NCBI GenBank assembly: GCA_018607545.1
Contig: JABBBF010000005.1
Span: forward strand, 1-60,699
DNA length: 60,699 nucleotides
DNA from: SAR92 clade bacterium
GTDB lineage: Bacteria > Pseudomonadota > Gammaproteobacteria > Pseudomonadales > Porticoccaceae
Reading direction: 5' to 3'
Both the position numbers and the translations under genes were made by a program. Below the pieces are notes generated by a model. It made no database searches. It was given only the letters and a program-made list of their open reading frames with translations, and was not told the DNA's origin. Each line of letters opens with the position of its first letter. Position 1 is the stretch's first letter. This document shows, piece by piece, positions 24,884-33,651 of the stretch.

Positions 24884-25876
24884 ATGGCTGAAAGCGAAAA
24901 TTTATTATCCCCGGAAGAGTTAGATGCGCTGACATCTGGGATCGAGGACGGCTCAATAGAAGCCGACACCGGGCTGAATAATGATATCAATGTGATGCGC
25001 CACGACTTGACCAATGAAGACTCCTCATTGGGCGTTAATGTCGGCGCGGTTGATATGATCAATGAGCGCTTTATTCGTCAGTTCCGTCTGGGCTTGCTCG
25101 AAGTTCTCCGAACCACGCCAAAAATAAATACGGCCAATGTGCGGATTATGAAGTTCGGTGAATATCTTAAAGATCTGTCAGCACCACTGTCGGTCAATAC
25201 TATTAAATTAAATCCGCTGCGTGGCTATTCCATGGCGGTGATTGAACCGTCGATTGTATTTGCTGCGCTGGATAACTTTTTTGGCGGCTTTGGCCGAGGT
25301 TTTGACAAACTTCCTCAGGGAAGGCTTTTTACCCCAACCGAGTTGAGCATTATTAAAATTATGCTCAATGTGCTTTTTGGTTCATTGCAGGAAGCCTGGG
25401 CGCCAATCCTGCCGATTAAATGTGATCATATAAGTTCTGAAATTAATCCTCAGTTTGCCCAGATAGCTGATGAGAATGATCTGGTTGTCGTCAGCCGTTT
25501 TGTTGCGGACCTCGGTCGCGATGTTAGCGGCAATATCGATCTGGTTTACCCCTACAGCTCCCTCAAACCGATTCGTGATCTGTTGCGCAGTCGTGTTCAG
25601 ACCGGAGACGGCGATGATGCCTCTGATAAAGAGTGGAGTGCTGATTTGAAGTCTGCCGCTGTGGATGCCGAGCTTGAAATAACGATTGAACTGGCGCAGT
25701 TGGAAATGACACTGAAAAAGTTTGAATCACTGCGCGAGGGCGATGTAATCCCGCTGAGTAAGGGTGAGCACGCGCGTATGTTTATCAATGGAACGCCAGT
25801 ATTCGATGCTGATATCGGCGCAAATGGCGGTCAGATGGCGGCGCGAATTGTCAAACCGCTGACACCAATTAAATAA
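24884..25876 (+). CDS. fliM: Flagellar motor switch protein FliM
   Basis: FliM is the C-ring protein that binds CheY-P and controls rotation direction. ATG 24884 gives 330 residues starting MAESENLLSPEELDAL, with GAGGG just upstream; an in-frame ATG four codons earlier is less likely. The N-terminal LLSPEELDALTSG is the CheY-binding peptide of FliM-type proteins. The middle domain has FGGFGRGFDKLPQGRLFTPTE-type sequence, and the C-terminal SPOA domain ends in ARIVKPLTPIK. The kept CheY-binding peptide implies a chemotaxis system elsewhere in the genome, since no che gene is in this window. Confidence 0.96.
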   Translation: MAESENLLSPEELDALTSGIEDGSIEADTGLNNDINVMRHDLTNEDSSLGVNVGAVDMINERFIRQFRLGLLEVLRTTPKINTANVRIMKFGEYLKDLSAPLSVNTIKLNPLRGYSMAVIEPSIVFAALDNFFGGFGRGFDKLPQGRLFTPTELSIIKIMLNVLFGSLQEAWAPILPIKCDHISSEINPQFAQIADENDLVVVSRFVADLGRDVSGNIDLVYPYSSLKPIRDLLRSRVQTGDGDDASDKEWSADLKSAAVDAELEITIELAQLEMTLKKFESLREGDVIPLSKGEHARMFINGTPVFDADIGANGGQMAARIVKPLTPIK

Positions 25877-25903
25877 ATTTGTTAGATCACTGAGAGAAGA
25901 GAC

Positions 25904-26230
25904 ATGGCTGAAGCAAACACAGACGTTTTAACTGATAATGTGGAATCTACCACCCCAAAAGGGCTGTCAGATAAAATTAATTCAGATGTACTGCAGAATA
26001 TTCCCGTTACCATTTCGGTCGAAGTTGGACGTACGTCCCTGAAAATTCGCGACCTGATGAGACTCACCCAGGGCAGTGTTGTAGAGCTGGATCGCCTCGC
26101 CGGTGAACCGCTCGATCTTCTGGTTAACAACACATTGGTTGCCCAGGGCGAAGTGGTCTTGGTAAATGATCGCTACGGCGTGAGACTGACCAGCGTGATT
26201 CCCACCGCTGATCGTGTCAAGAACCTTTAA
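25904..26230 (+). CDS. fliN: Flagellar motor switch protein FliN
   Basis: FliN completes the C ring with FliM and docks FliH/FliI. The 108-residue protein has a short variable N-terminus and the SPOA domain: IPVTISVEVGRTSLKIRDLM, LTQGSVVELDRLAGEPLDLLVN and GEVVLVNDRYGVRLTSV are all FliN signatures. It lies 27 bases after fliM and 13 bases before fliO. Confidence 0.97.
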   Translation: MAEANTDVLTDNVESTTPKGLSDKINSDVLQNIPVTISVEVGRTSLKIRDLMRLTQGSVVELDRLAGEPLDLLVNNTLVAQGEVVLVNDRYGVRLTSVIPTADRVKNL

Positions 26231-26243
26231 GAGCGATTGAGCA

Positions 26244-26675
26244 ATGCCCGATATCGGCTGGAGTGAGTGGTTGTCGATGATGACATCACTTGCAGTGGTT
26301 CTCGTACTGCTTGCTGTCACGCTTTTTGCCCTGAAAAAAATGGGCGCGAGCACGACTAAAAATGCCGGCAAGTCGCTGCAAATTAGCGAGGTACACAACC
26401 TCGCGCCGCGGCAAAAACTTATTGTTGTCACCATCAACGATGAGCAGATCCTGCTCGGTGTGACTCCTCAATCAATCAATCGCCTTGGCAATTGGCCCAA
26501 TCCCGCAGTTGAGGCGGCAAATGCGGCCCCTCTGCCTCTGCAAGGGCCTGAAGAGACTGAGCCCGACCAGGGCGATACTTTGCCATCCGCTTCTCAGGGT
26601 GGAAAATTCAAGCGACTGCTAAAGCAGCTCCACGATCGGGCTTCCGATCCTGCAAGCGACCAAAAGAAGAGCTGA
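26244..26675 (+). CDS. fliO: Flagellar export protein FliO
   Basis: FliO is a membrane scaffold for assembly of the FliP export gate. The 143-residue protein has one membrane helix (about residues 8-28), then a cytoplasmic domain with QISEVHNLAPRQKLIVVTIND and EQILLGVTPQSINRL, the typical FliO core. The C-terminal tail is Lys/Arg-rich. fliP starts two bases after its stop. Confidence 0.93.
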   Translation: MPDIGWSEWLSMMTSLAVVLVLLAVTLFALKKMGASTTKNAGKSLQISEVHNLAPRQKLIVVTINDEQILLGVTPQSINRLGNWPNPAVEAANAAPLPLQGPEETEPDQGDTLPSASQGGKFKRLLKQLHDRASDPASDQKKS

Positions 26676-26677
26676 GT

Positions 26678-27433
26678 ATGTTGGCTAACAAATTTTTCCT
26701 GGGTAAATTACTTATTGCTTGTCTGGCGATCATGTCGCTTCCAGCGGCTGCTCAAACCGGGTTACCGATCGTCAATATGGTTGAGGATGGTGAGTCGACC
26801 AGATACAGCCTGACCCTACAATTACTGGCACTGATGTCGGTGCTGACGCTGCTGCCATCACTGCTGCTGATGATGACTTCTTTTGTGCGCATCATTATTG
26901 TTTTTTCGCTGCTGCGTCAGGCGCTCGGTACTGCCCAGACGCCGCCTAATCAGGTGCTGGTTGGCCTCGCATTATTTTTGTCGCTGTTTATTATGGCGCC
27001 GGTATTAACCGACGTTTATGACGAGGCGATAACCCCTTATTTTGAAGAGCAGATCACTTTTGAGGCGGCAGTGGTAGCGGCTGAGGCTCCGGTGAGAACG
27101 TTTATGCTCAACCAGACCCGCGAGTCCGATATCAGTATGTTTCTCGAAATTTCTGGCAACACTGATGTCCAGGAGCCCGCGGATGTTCCTTTTTTGACGC
27201 TGGTTCCGGCGTTTATTACCTCGGAATTAAAAAGCGCCTTTTCCATTGGCTTTCTGATTTATATTCCCTTTGTGGTGATTGATCTGGTTGTTGCCAGTGT
27301 CTTGATGTCGATGGGCATGATGATGCTCTCGCCAATGATGATCTCAATGCCATTCAAGCTGATGCTATTTGTGTTGGTTGATGGCTGGACCTTGATAATG
27401 GGGTCATTGACCTCAAGTTTTGCGGTGGGCTAG
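26678..27433 (+). CDS. fliP: Flagellar export gate protein FliP
   Basis: FliP forms the core of the export gate with FliQ and FliR. The 251-residue protein has a cleavable signal peptide (about 1-25, ending LPAAAQ), as usual for FliP, then four helices with the signatures MMTSFVRIIIVFSLLRQALG, TPPNQVLVGLALFL and FLIYIPFVVIDLVVASVLMSMGMMM. It is followed by fliQ after nine bases. Confidence 0.97.
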   Translation: MLANKFFLGKLLIACLAIMSLPAAAQTGLPIVNMVEDGESTRYSLTLQLLALMSVLTLLPSLLLMMTSFVRIIIVFSLLRQALGTAQTPPNQVLVGLALFLSLFIMAPVLTDVYDEAITPYFEEQITFEAAVVAAEAPVRTFMLNQTRESDISMFLEISGNTDVQEPADVPFLTLVPAFITSELKSAFSIGFLIYIPFVVIDLVVASVLMSMGMMMLSPMMISMPFKLMLFVLVDGWTLIMGSLTSSFAVG

Positions 27434-27442
27434 GAGACGTAA

Positions 27443-27712
27443 ATGGATGCTGCTCAGGTAATTGATTTAGGTCGTGAAGCACTTTGGGTTGCAGTGATGG
27501 TTGCATCGCCACTGCTCGGCGTTGCGCTGGCCGTAGGCCTGATTGTCGGTATTTTTCAGGCCGCCACATCTATCCAGGAAATGACCCTGAGTTTTATTCC
27601 CAAACTCGGCATTATGGTTGTGGCACTGATGATATTTGGCAGCTGGCAAATCGCGGTGATGGTCGATTTTTTTCAGCGAATCTATGAGCGTATCCCCACG
27701 CTGTTCAACTGA
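27443..27712 (+). CDS. fliQ: Flagellar export gate protein FliQ
   Basis: FliQ is a small export-gate protein of two membrane helices. The 89-residue sequence has the typical length, with hydrophobic segments at about 15-40 and 50-75 and the conserved stretch ATSIQEMTLSFIPKLG between them. It overlaps the start of fliR by one base. Confidence 0.97.
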   Translation: MDAAQVIDLGREALWVAVMVASPLLGVALAVGLIVGIFQAATSIQEMTLSFIPKLGIMVVALMIFGSWQIAVMVDFFQRIYERIPTLFN

Positions 27713-28482
27713 TGGATATTTTAGTCAGCGAAATTGTGCAACGTTTTTATACCTTGCTCTGGCCAATGATTAGAATCTCGGCCTTTTTGTTGGCGTCACC
27801 TTTTTTTTCCCTGCGTGCGGTGAGTGTTCGTATACGTGTTCTGCTGGCGCTGCTGTTAACCTTGATGGTCTACCCACTGGTTGAGTGGCCGACCATAGAT
27901 CCTTATTCTGCCGCCGGTCTTCGCGAAGTATTTAATCAGGTACTTATAGGCACTGTTATGGGAATGCTATTGCAGATTGTCAATGCGGCACTGGTCGTCG
28001 GCGGGCAGGCTGTCTCCGGTTCCATGGGCCTGGGCATGGCCAATATGGTCGATCCAAATATGGGTAATGTCCCGGTTATCTCGCAGTTTTTTATTGTTTG
28101 CTCAACGCTGATTTTTATGGGCATGGGCGGTCATGTTGTCGTGATTACCCTGGTATTAGAGAGTTTTAAGACACTTCCCATTGGCGAAATGTTGGCGCCA
28201 GATATGCTTATGGCCGTTTTGCTGAAGTGGAGTACGATGATGTTTCTCGGTGCTTTGCTGCTAGCGCTGCCAATTATTGTCTGCTTGCTGTTCGTCAATA
28301 TTGGCGTTGGTGTTATCACTAGGGCAGCGCCGGCACTGAATATTTTTGCCGTTGGTTTTCCCGCCATGATTATGGCTGGTCTGTTGTTGTTGGCGATGTC
28401 GATGTCGAGTATTGGCTATCGTATACAGTGGTTGTGGCGACAATCGTTTGAGGTTGTTGGTCAGGCGTTGGGGGTGACCTGA
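27712..28482 (+). CDS. fliR: Flagellar export gate protein FliR
   Basis: FliR is the third gate component and forms a pseudo-symmetric spiral with FliP and FliQ. The 256-residue protein has about six hydrophobic segments. The region GGQAVSGSMGLGMANMVDP matches the conserved FliR signature. Start and stop overlap with fliQ and flhB by single bases, showing tight coupling. Confidence 0.96.
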   Translation: MDILVSEIVQRFYTLLWPMIRISAFLLASPFFSLRAVSVRIRVLLALLLTLMVYPLVEWPTIDPYSAAGLREVFNQVLIGTVMGMLLQIVNAALVVGGQAVSGSMGLGMANMVDPNMGNVPVISQFFIVCSTLIFMGMGGHVVVITLVLESFKTLPIGEMLAPDMLMAVLLKWSTMMFLGALLLALPIIVCLLFVNIGVGVITRAAPALNIFAVGFPAMIMAGLLLLAMSMSSIGYRIQWLWRQSFEVVGQALGVT

Positions 28483-29630
28483 TGGCAGAAAAAGATACCA
28501 GCGAAGAACGCAGCGAAGAGCCCACCGCGAAGCGCCTTGAAAAGGCGCGGCAAGATGGGCAGGTTGCACGATCTCAGGAGCTCTCAATTGCCGCTATGAT
28601 GATTTTAGTGGCCTTTTTCTTATATCTTTTTGGCGGTTACTTTATTGGCAGATTGACCGATGTCTTCGCCTCTGGCTTTACCTTTGATCGCAAAGCGGTT
28701 TTCGACGATGCGCTTTTAGCGCCGGCATTTGGCAGTCAGGCTCTGGACAGTATTTTGATCGTAGTGCCTATTTTTTTGCTCACAGTGCTTATCGCTTTTC
28801 TTGCCGCCGGAGTTATGGGCGGTTACATCATCTCGTTAAAATCCATCGCTCCCAAGGCGAGCAAACTCAATCCGTTATCCGGGTTTAAGCGGATGTTTGG
28901 CACCAAGGCGGTCGTTGACCTGAGCAAAGCGCTAAGTAAGTTTGTGTTGGTCGCCGGTGTTTTATATCTGGTGGTAAATGACAATTTTGCCAATCTTCTG
29001 CAGCTCGGGTTTATGGAGCTGGAGCCCGCTCTGCAAGAAGCGGGGCGAATCATTGGTTTTGGCACGGTACTGGTTACCCTGACCCTGATCGTGGCGGCCG
29101 CGATCGATATCCCCTATCAACTGTATGTCTTTAACAAGCAGATGAAAATGACCAAAAAAGAGGTCAAGGATGAGCTTAAAGATACCGAGGGGCGGCCCGA
29201 GGTGAAAGCTCAGATACGCCGCAAACAGCGAGAAATTGCCAGCGGTATGATGATGGCAGCAGTTGCAGATGCGGATGTGGTTATTGTCAATCCCGAGCAC
29301 TTTGCTGTAGCACTGAGTTATGACTCATCAAAAGACGGCGCCCCGATCATGGTTGCCAAGGGCGCTGACTTTTTGGCCCAGGGGATTCGTGAGCGCGCCA
29401 AAGAGGAAGGTGTGCCTATTTTCTCAGCACCGGTGCTGGCGAGATCTATCTTTTTCACCACCGAGATTAACCAGGCAATTCCAGAATCTCTGTACTATGC
29501 AGTTGCTCAGGTGATAGCCTACATATTCAATTTGAATAGTTTTGAGCGCGGTGCCCAGACGGCTAAAAAGCCAACGCCGGATGTACCAGACAATATGCGT
29601 TACAACGCTGACGGCACGCTAGCCGGTTAG
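28482..29630 (+). CDS. flhB: Flagellar export switch protein FlhB
   Basis: FlhB controls the change from hook to filament export. The 382-residue protein begins with the typical EERSEEPTAKRLEKARQDGQ segment and has four membrane helices and a cytoplasmic domain. The self-cleavage site is intact as NPEH (Asn-Pro-Glu-His) in VVIVNPEHFAVAL. The C-terminal tail ends with a small Pro/Asp-rich extension. It is the last recognisable flagellar gene before a group of unknown genes. Confidence 0.97.
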   Translation: MAEKDTSEERSEEPTAKRLEKARQDGQVARSQELSIAAMMILVAFFLYLFGGYFIGRLTDVFASGFTFDRKAVFDDALLAPAFGSQALDSILIVVPIFLLTVLIAFLAAGVMGGYIISLKSIAPKASKLNPLSGFKRMFGTKAVVDLSKALSKFVLVAGVLYLVVNDNFANLLQLGFMELEPALQEAGRIIGFGTVLVTLTLIVAAAIDIPYQLYVFNKQMKMTKKEVKDELKDTEGRPEVKAQIRRKQREIASGMMMAAVADADVVIVNPEHFAVALSYDSSKDGAPIMVAKGADFLAQGIRERAKEEGVPIFSAPVLARSIFFTTEINQAIPESLYYAVAQVIAYIFNLNSFERGAQTAKKPTPDVPDNMRYNADGTLAG

Positions 29631-29663
29631 CCTTTTACAGAAAAATAAAAAGTAGAATAACCT

Positions 29664-31151
29664 ATGAGAGAAGATCCAATAGAACCCACTTTTGAGCTGC
29701 AAGACTGGTTTGATGGCGGTGACATTTTTTTGCGACCAAGAGATAAAAAACGTCTCAGAGATGCTGTAGCCGCGATTGTTGAAAATGATCTTGGCATCGC
29801 AGTTATTGGCTCTAATGAGGCGATTCTCGATCACTACTATCGAATGCTGGTAGCTCGCGTTCGTCAACATGAGGGCTTTGAGCTGGAAATGTTTTTGCCG
29901 GTGACCACCGATAGTCTGCTGTCACGATTTAACGATATGCTCGCTGAGATCAGCATGGAGCAGGCCGCGGCACCTCCAGCCGTCGATCAGCCGGTTCGTC
30001 TATTGGTTATCAATGATGCACGAATGATCGACAGCGAGCAGTGGGGGTTGTTGGCGAGACTGCTCTCAGATTTCCCCGGTGTCAATGTGCGCCTAGTGCT
30101 GGTCATCAACAAAGCGGGCTGGCCGGCCCATGAGAATTTGTTAAATACCCTGGGGCGACGATTACACCGCTGGGTTGTCGAGGCGCCAGGCATTGGCGAG
30201 GCGCGTGAGCTGCTCGATGCTGCAGCGGAAAATGGTTATCTTCAAGACGCCGAGGCACTTTTGGCCGATGCGGGGCTGGGTGCCGTGGTCGCCAGTCGAA
30301 AGAGCGGTATTGAAGAGTCAGAAGATGCGGATTTGCCAAAGCTTCCAGAGCTCGATATGGATGTCCTGATTGGCGCCGCTGACGATAGGCAGTTCGATGT
30401 TAGCGACGATCATGCGGCGCCTAAAAAGAGTAGATTTTGGCCAACCCTGATGCTGGGTACTGTTGCCGTGACATTGACTCTGTTAATTATTGGCCGACTC
30501 TATCCAGCATACTTCGACAGTAGCACTGCGGTGCAGACTGAACAGCAAAGCTCGTCGGCTGAACCGATTGGCGAAGAAACCCCGACCTACCGCGTGGAAT
30601 CGATTGCTGTTCCAACAGATGCAAAGCTTGAGGCGAAGAGTTCTCAGGCAGAGGATCAGGAAATCAGCCTAGTTGAGCAAGATGACCTTAACGACCAAGG
30701 TAATCCTGAGAAAGTCGTTACAGATGGGATTGGTGATGCCCCGTCAGCGGCACAGCAGAGTGACAGTGTTGTTGAGAAAATAGCGCAGCCTGTGGCATCG
30801 CAAACTGCGACACCAGGCACCGAGACTGCAAATAGCTCCCCAGTTGTTGCAACAGAGGATGTTGTCGACAGTATTGTTGAGCTTATCGCCGCCGCACCGC
30901 CGAGCAGCTATTTTATTCAACATATTGTGCTCAGCAGTGAAGCTGCCGCCAACGCTTATATTGGGCGCTATCAGGCCCTTAGCGATGCCGCTGCAGTGCC
31001 TGTTCGGCTGTCTCAAAAAAGCGCTTGGGCGGTTATTTCCGGGCCTTTCAACTCACGTCCCGCCGCCGCTACATTCACAGGACGGTCGGGTATTCCCGAG
31101 GATTTCTGGATCCGTAATGCTGCGCAGCTGCAGGCAATTTTAAGGCGTTAA
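29664..31151 (+). CDS. SPOR-domain membrane protein with degenerate AAA/ExeA-like region (DamX-like)
   Basis: I cannot assign this 495-residue protein to a named family, but its layout recalls DamX. Residues 1-210 resemble an ExeA/AAA-type fold. The place where a P-loop is expected reads VIGSNEAILD with no GKT/S, while LLVINDARMID looks like a Walker B strand, so it should not hydrolyse ATP. A membrane helix is at about 259-281. A Ser/Glu/Gln-rich linker then leads to a C-terminal SPOR-like domain (about 415-490) with YFIQHIVLSSEAAANAYI and AVISGPFNSRPAA. SPOR domains bind denuded peptidoglycan at septa. It follows flhB by 33 bases and heads three unknown + strand genes. Confidence 0.7.
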   Translation: MREDPIEPTFELQDWFDGGDIFLRPRDKKRLRDAVAAIVENDLGIAVIGSNEAILDHYYRMLVARVRQHEGFELEMFLPVTTDSLLSRFNDMLAEISMEQAAAPPAVDQPVRLLVINDARMIDSEQWGLLARLLSDFPGVNVRLVLVINKAGWPAHENLLNTLGRRLHRWVVEAPGIGEARELLDAAAENGYLQDAEALLADAGLGAVVASRKSGIEESEDADLPKLPELDMDVLIGAADDRQFDVSDDHAAPKKSRFWPTLMLGTVAVTLTLLIIGRLYPAYFDSSTAVQTEQQSSSAEPIGEETPTYRVESIAVPTDAKLEAKSSQAEDQEISLVEQDDLNDQGNPEKVVTDGIGDAPSAAQQSDSVVEKIAQPVASQTATPGTETANSSPVVATEDVVDSIVELIAAAPPSSYFIQHIVLSSEAAANAYIGRYQALSDAAAVPVRLSQKSAWAVISGPFNSRPAAATFTGRSGIPEDFWIRNAAQLQAILRR

Positions 31152-31153
31152 CT

Positions 31154-31459
31154 ATGACCGATAGCCCTGCTGAATTATTCACCCATGCTGGCACTGCTGA
31201 ACAGGTTAGTGTGAAGCCAGGTGACCTGACTGAAGTGCCGAGCTCAAGCAATATAATCTTTGTGCCATTGCCCGAGCAGCATCAGCCAATCAGTCTGGCA
31301 CCACCTGCAGATACCCTTGGCGATAAGCATGCCGTCGTTGCAACGCAGCCGGTCAGAGTTCCCTATAGTGGTATTTTTAGCGCCCGTATCGCTAAAGTAA
31401 AGCAGGCAACTGCCGATATTTTCAGTCAGTTAAGAGACTTAAAATTTACTGACAAATAA
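31154..31459 (+). CDS. Small protein of unknown function in the flagellar locus
   Basis: I do not recognise this 101-residue protein. It has no signal peptide or membrane helix. The first two thirds are rich in Pro, Ser and Thr and look disordered; the last 25 residues could form a basic amphipathic helix (ARIAKVKQATADIFSQLRD). It starts two bases after the SPOR protein and ends 17 bases before the next gene, so the three are almost surely co-transcribed. Confidence 0.6.
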   Translation: MTDSPAELFTHAGTAEQVSVKPGDLTEVPSSSNIIFVPLPEQHQPISLAPPADTLGDKHAVVATQPVRVPYSGIFSARIAKVKQATADIFSQLRDLKFTDK

Positions 31460-31476
31460 GAGCGTTCGGAACTGTT

Positions 31477-32442
31477 ATGAGTGACAAAAACCCTGAAGAT
31501 GTAGCCCCAGAAGAAGCTGTTAACGAATCTACAGACTCCGAGATCCCAGCGGCAGATATTCAATCTGACGAGTCGAGCGCAGAGCCAAGCCAAGCAGCGA
31601 TTGCAGATAGCGTCGAGAGCCTCAGCGCCCGTGTGGAAAAAATCTCTGAGCAGATTGATGAGATCTTGCCCGGTGTGCTCGAGACCGCTGAAGCAACCAA
31701 TGGTGCTGCAGATGTCAGTCGCAAGGCATCGGCAACATTGAAGAAAGGGCTGGATAAAATTCAGTCGCAGGCCGATTCGCTCAACAGCGCCAGCGAGAAA
31801 AGCGCGCTGCTTGCCAGCCGGGTAATGATTGGCGCTGTCTCCTCTCTGGTGATCGCCGTATTTGTCTATGGTTTTATTGCCTTCCAGCTTGCCAGTCGAG
31901 TGACCCAGGTCGACTCCATGCTGGTGGCGGTCAGCAAGCGAATTGTGCAGATGAACAGTGCACTGACAACCTTCGAACAGCTGCGATTTTCTATTGAGCA
32001 GCTCGCTGGACGCCAGGCGGAATTTGCCGATCGGCAGATGTTATTGGTGGAAGCCGTGTCGCGCACTGAGGTGTCGGCGCGCGCGCTGGTCACAGAAGTA
32101 CCAGGCCTGGCTGCTCAGCAGGTCGGTGAGAAGACCGATCAAGTTGTCACACAAATTGCCAGTCTGGGTAAAGGCCTTGAGGGCCAGGCAACGATCGTCA
32201 CTGACCTGTCGAAATCGGTGAGCGCGCTGGGCAAGCAGATGAAATCCCTGGAAGGCCGCGTCAACAATGTGCAAAAGCTCAATGCCGATGTCGAGGCGCT
32301 GATTACCCTTGAGCGGGAGAAATATCTGGACGTATTGAGCCGTCAAGTGGCTTTGGAGGAGGCGCGTCAAGTAGAGGGTAAGTCAGAGCCAGAACCCGCC
32401 CCATCAATCGTTGTCTACCCGTTCATTTCGGTTAAAAAATAG
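31477..32442 (+). CDS. Single-pass membrane coiled-coil protein of unknown function
   Basis: This 321-residue protein has an acidic N-terminal region (1-45), a first coiled coil (45-112), one membrane helix (about 116-138) and a long second coiled coil (140-300). It ends in a short Pro-rich tail and YPFISVKK. The pattern of regularly spaced SLSARVEKI, QVDSMLVAV and SLEGRVNNV heptads resembles scaffold or methyl-accepting-type helical bundles, but no HAMP or MCP signature is present. No family is recognised. It converges on the minus-strand unknown genes with only seven bases between the stops. Confidence 0.65.
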   Translation: MSDKNPEDVAPEEAVNESTDSEIPAADIQSDESSAEPSQAAIADSVESLSARVEKISEQIDEILPGVLETAEATNGAADVSRKASATLKKGLDKIQSQADSLNSASEKSALLASRVMIGAVSSLVIAVFVYGFIAFQLASRVTQVDSMLVAVSKRIVQMNSALTTFEQLRFSIEQLAGRQAEFADRQMLLVEAVSRTEVSARALVTEVPGLAAQQVGEKTDQVVTQIASLGKGLEGQATIVTDLSKSVSALGKQMKSLEGRVNNVQKLNADVEALITLEREKYLDVLSRQVALEEARQVEGKSEPEPAPSIVVYPFISVKK

Positions 32443-32449
32443 CTTATTA

Positions 32450-33091
32450 CTAGAGCGTCTCAGGCGGCTCTTCATCGATTGATTCATCGAGCATCTCAGC
32501 GCTTGGCATGACTACGGCTGGGGTAGATGCCATCAGTTTCTCAGAGAATGCCGGCGTCTTTTTAATATCGACTCTGGCGTAGAGCTCACTTGCAGCTTCG
32601 TCCAAATCCGCGCTCAGGCGATTGATGTCAATCTCGTCGGCCTCGACTGATTCAAAGCCCGCTTTGTAAATTGTCGTTGCGCTCTGTGTGGGCAGCCATG
32701 AAGAGATGGCGCCACGCAGAGTGGAAATCTCAACAGGATTACTGGGCGCGCCCATCACGCTTCCATCAGTGGCATCTTTTTTGCCAAGCTTGAACAGCGT
32801 CTCAATGTGATTCTGCAGGACAAAGGCAAACCGCGGTTTCAGTGCCACCAGATCTGACTGGTTAAAATTGTCGGGAATCTTTCCACTCATTGCATCCCAC
32901 AGCCTCTTTCCTGAGAGGCCGAGAAAGCCGTTGTCCGGCTGGGGTTCAGGCTGACTTGCACTGTTGTTACTCGCCTCGAGAGAGAGCGTTTCCAGACGCT
33001 TTACCCGATCGATCAAATAGATCATCAAAATGATTGCGACGACACTGCCGAAGAGAACGGCGAGAAGCAGAACGGTTGCCATGGTTGTCAC
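32450..33091 (-). CDS. Membrane-anchored protein of unknown function downstream of fliA
   Basis: The 213-residue protein has one N-terminal membrane helix (about residues 5-27) followed by RVKRLETLSLE, which suggests a cytoplasmic body. The rest has a FLGLSGKRLWDAMSGK segment and an acidic C-terminus. This topology resembles FipA (DUF2802), a partner of FlhF in other polar flagellates, but I do not see the DUF2802 pattern, so I leave it unnamed. It is the last gene of the flhA-flhF-flhG-fliA strand. Confidence 0.6.
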   Translation of the reverse strand: MTTMATVLLLAVLFGSVVAIILMIYLIDRVKRLETLSLEASNNSASQPEPQPDNGFLGLSGKRLWDAMSGKIPDNFNQSDLVALKPRFAFVLQNHIETLFKLGKKDATDGSVMGAPSNPVEISTLRGAISSWLPTQSATTIYKAGFESVEADEIDINRLSADLDEAASELYARVDIKKTPAFSEKLMASTPAVVMPSAEMLDESIDEEPPETL

Positions 33092-33124
33092 CTATTAGTT
33101 GCTAGTTGGGGCTTTTTTCGGCCG

Positions 33125-33640
33125 TTAATCGTCATCGTTTTCAACGTCATCAGCATCAGCCGAATCTTCAAGCTCATCACGGAGAAACTGCAATGCCGTG
33201 AAGGGCTCATCAAGACCAAGGTCAAAGCTGACTCTGTCCGCTAGCTCCTGTGCTATTTTGAAAGTTTCGCTGGGCCCAACAGACGCGGTCTGATACATAT
33301 TGCCCAGCGCGTACATCTCTTTGGCAAACTCAGAAGGCACGTAGGTATAGATCGATTCACTCTGTGTTTTAACCGTTTGAAACGGCTGTGGTTCTGGCAT
33401 GGGTGGAGCACCATTGCCTTCGGAGACGGCAGCCAGGCAGGCCTCTTGGTAGGCCTCAGCTTGCTCGGCGCCCTCGACAAACACCTTGTCCAGATGGACG
33501 CGGCAGCGGCCAGCAATACGCGCTTTAAAGATTCGCGATTCCCGCGACACACCGCTTAGATCGGCGGCCTTGAAATAGGAAGCCTTGGCGTTTTCCATCG
33601 CCTTCTTGATAGCTCTATTTTTTAGTATGGGTAGTACCAC
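33125..33640 (-). CDS. Cytoplasmic protein of unknown function next to fliA
   Basis: This 171-residue soluble protein begins with a basic segment (LKNRAIKKAMENAKASYFKAADLSG), has three cysteine-poor helical stretches and ends in a strongly acidic tail (EDSADADDVENDDD). No signal peptide, membrane helix or known domain is seen. It begins 11 bases after the fliA stop, the position where cheY is found in Pseudomonas and Vibrio, but it has no receiver features. Confidence 0.6.
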   Translation of the reverse strand: MVLPILKNRAIKKAMENAKASYFKAADLSGVSRESRIFKARIAGRCRVHLDKVFVEGAEQAEAYQEACLAAVSEGNGAPPMPEPQPFQTVKTQSESIYTYVPSEFAKEMYALGNMYQTASVGPSETFKIAQELADRVSFDLGLDEPFTALQFLRDELEDSADADDVENDDD

Positions 33641-33651
33641 TCCAATCTCCT

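Noticed and set aside
32450..33091. Calling the membrane-anchored protein FipA (DUF2802)
   Set aside because: Topology and neighbourhood fit, but I do not see the DUF2802 sequence pattern, so the name is not supported.
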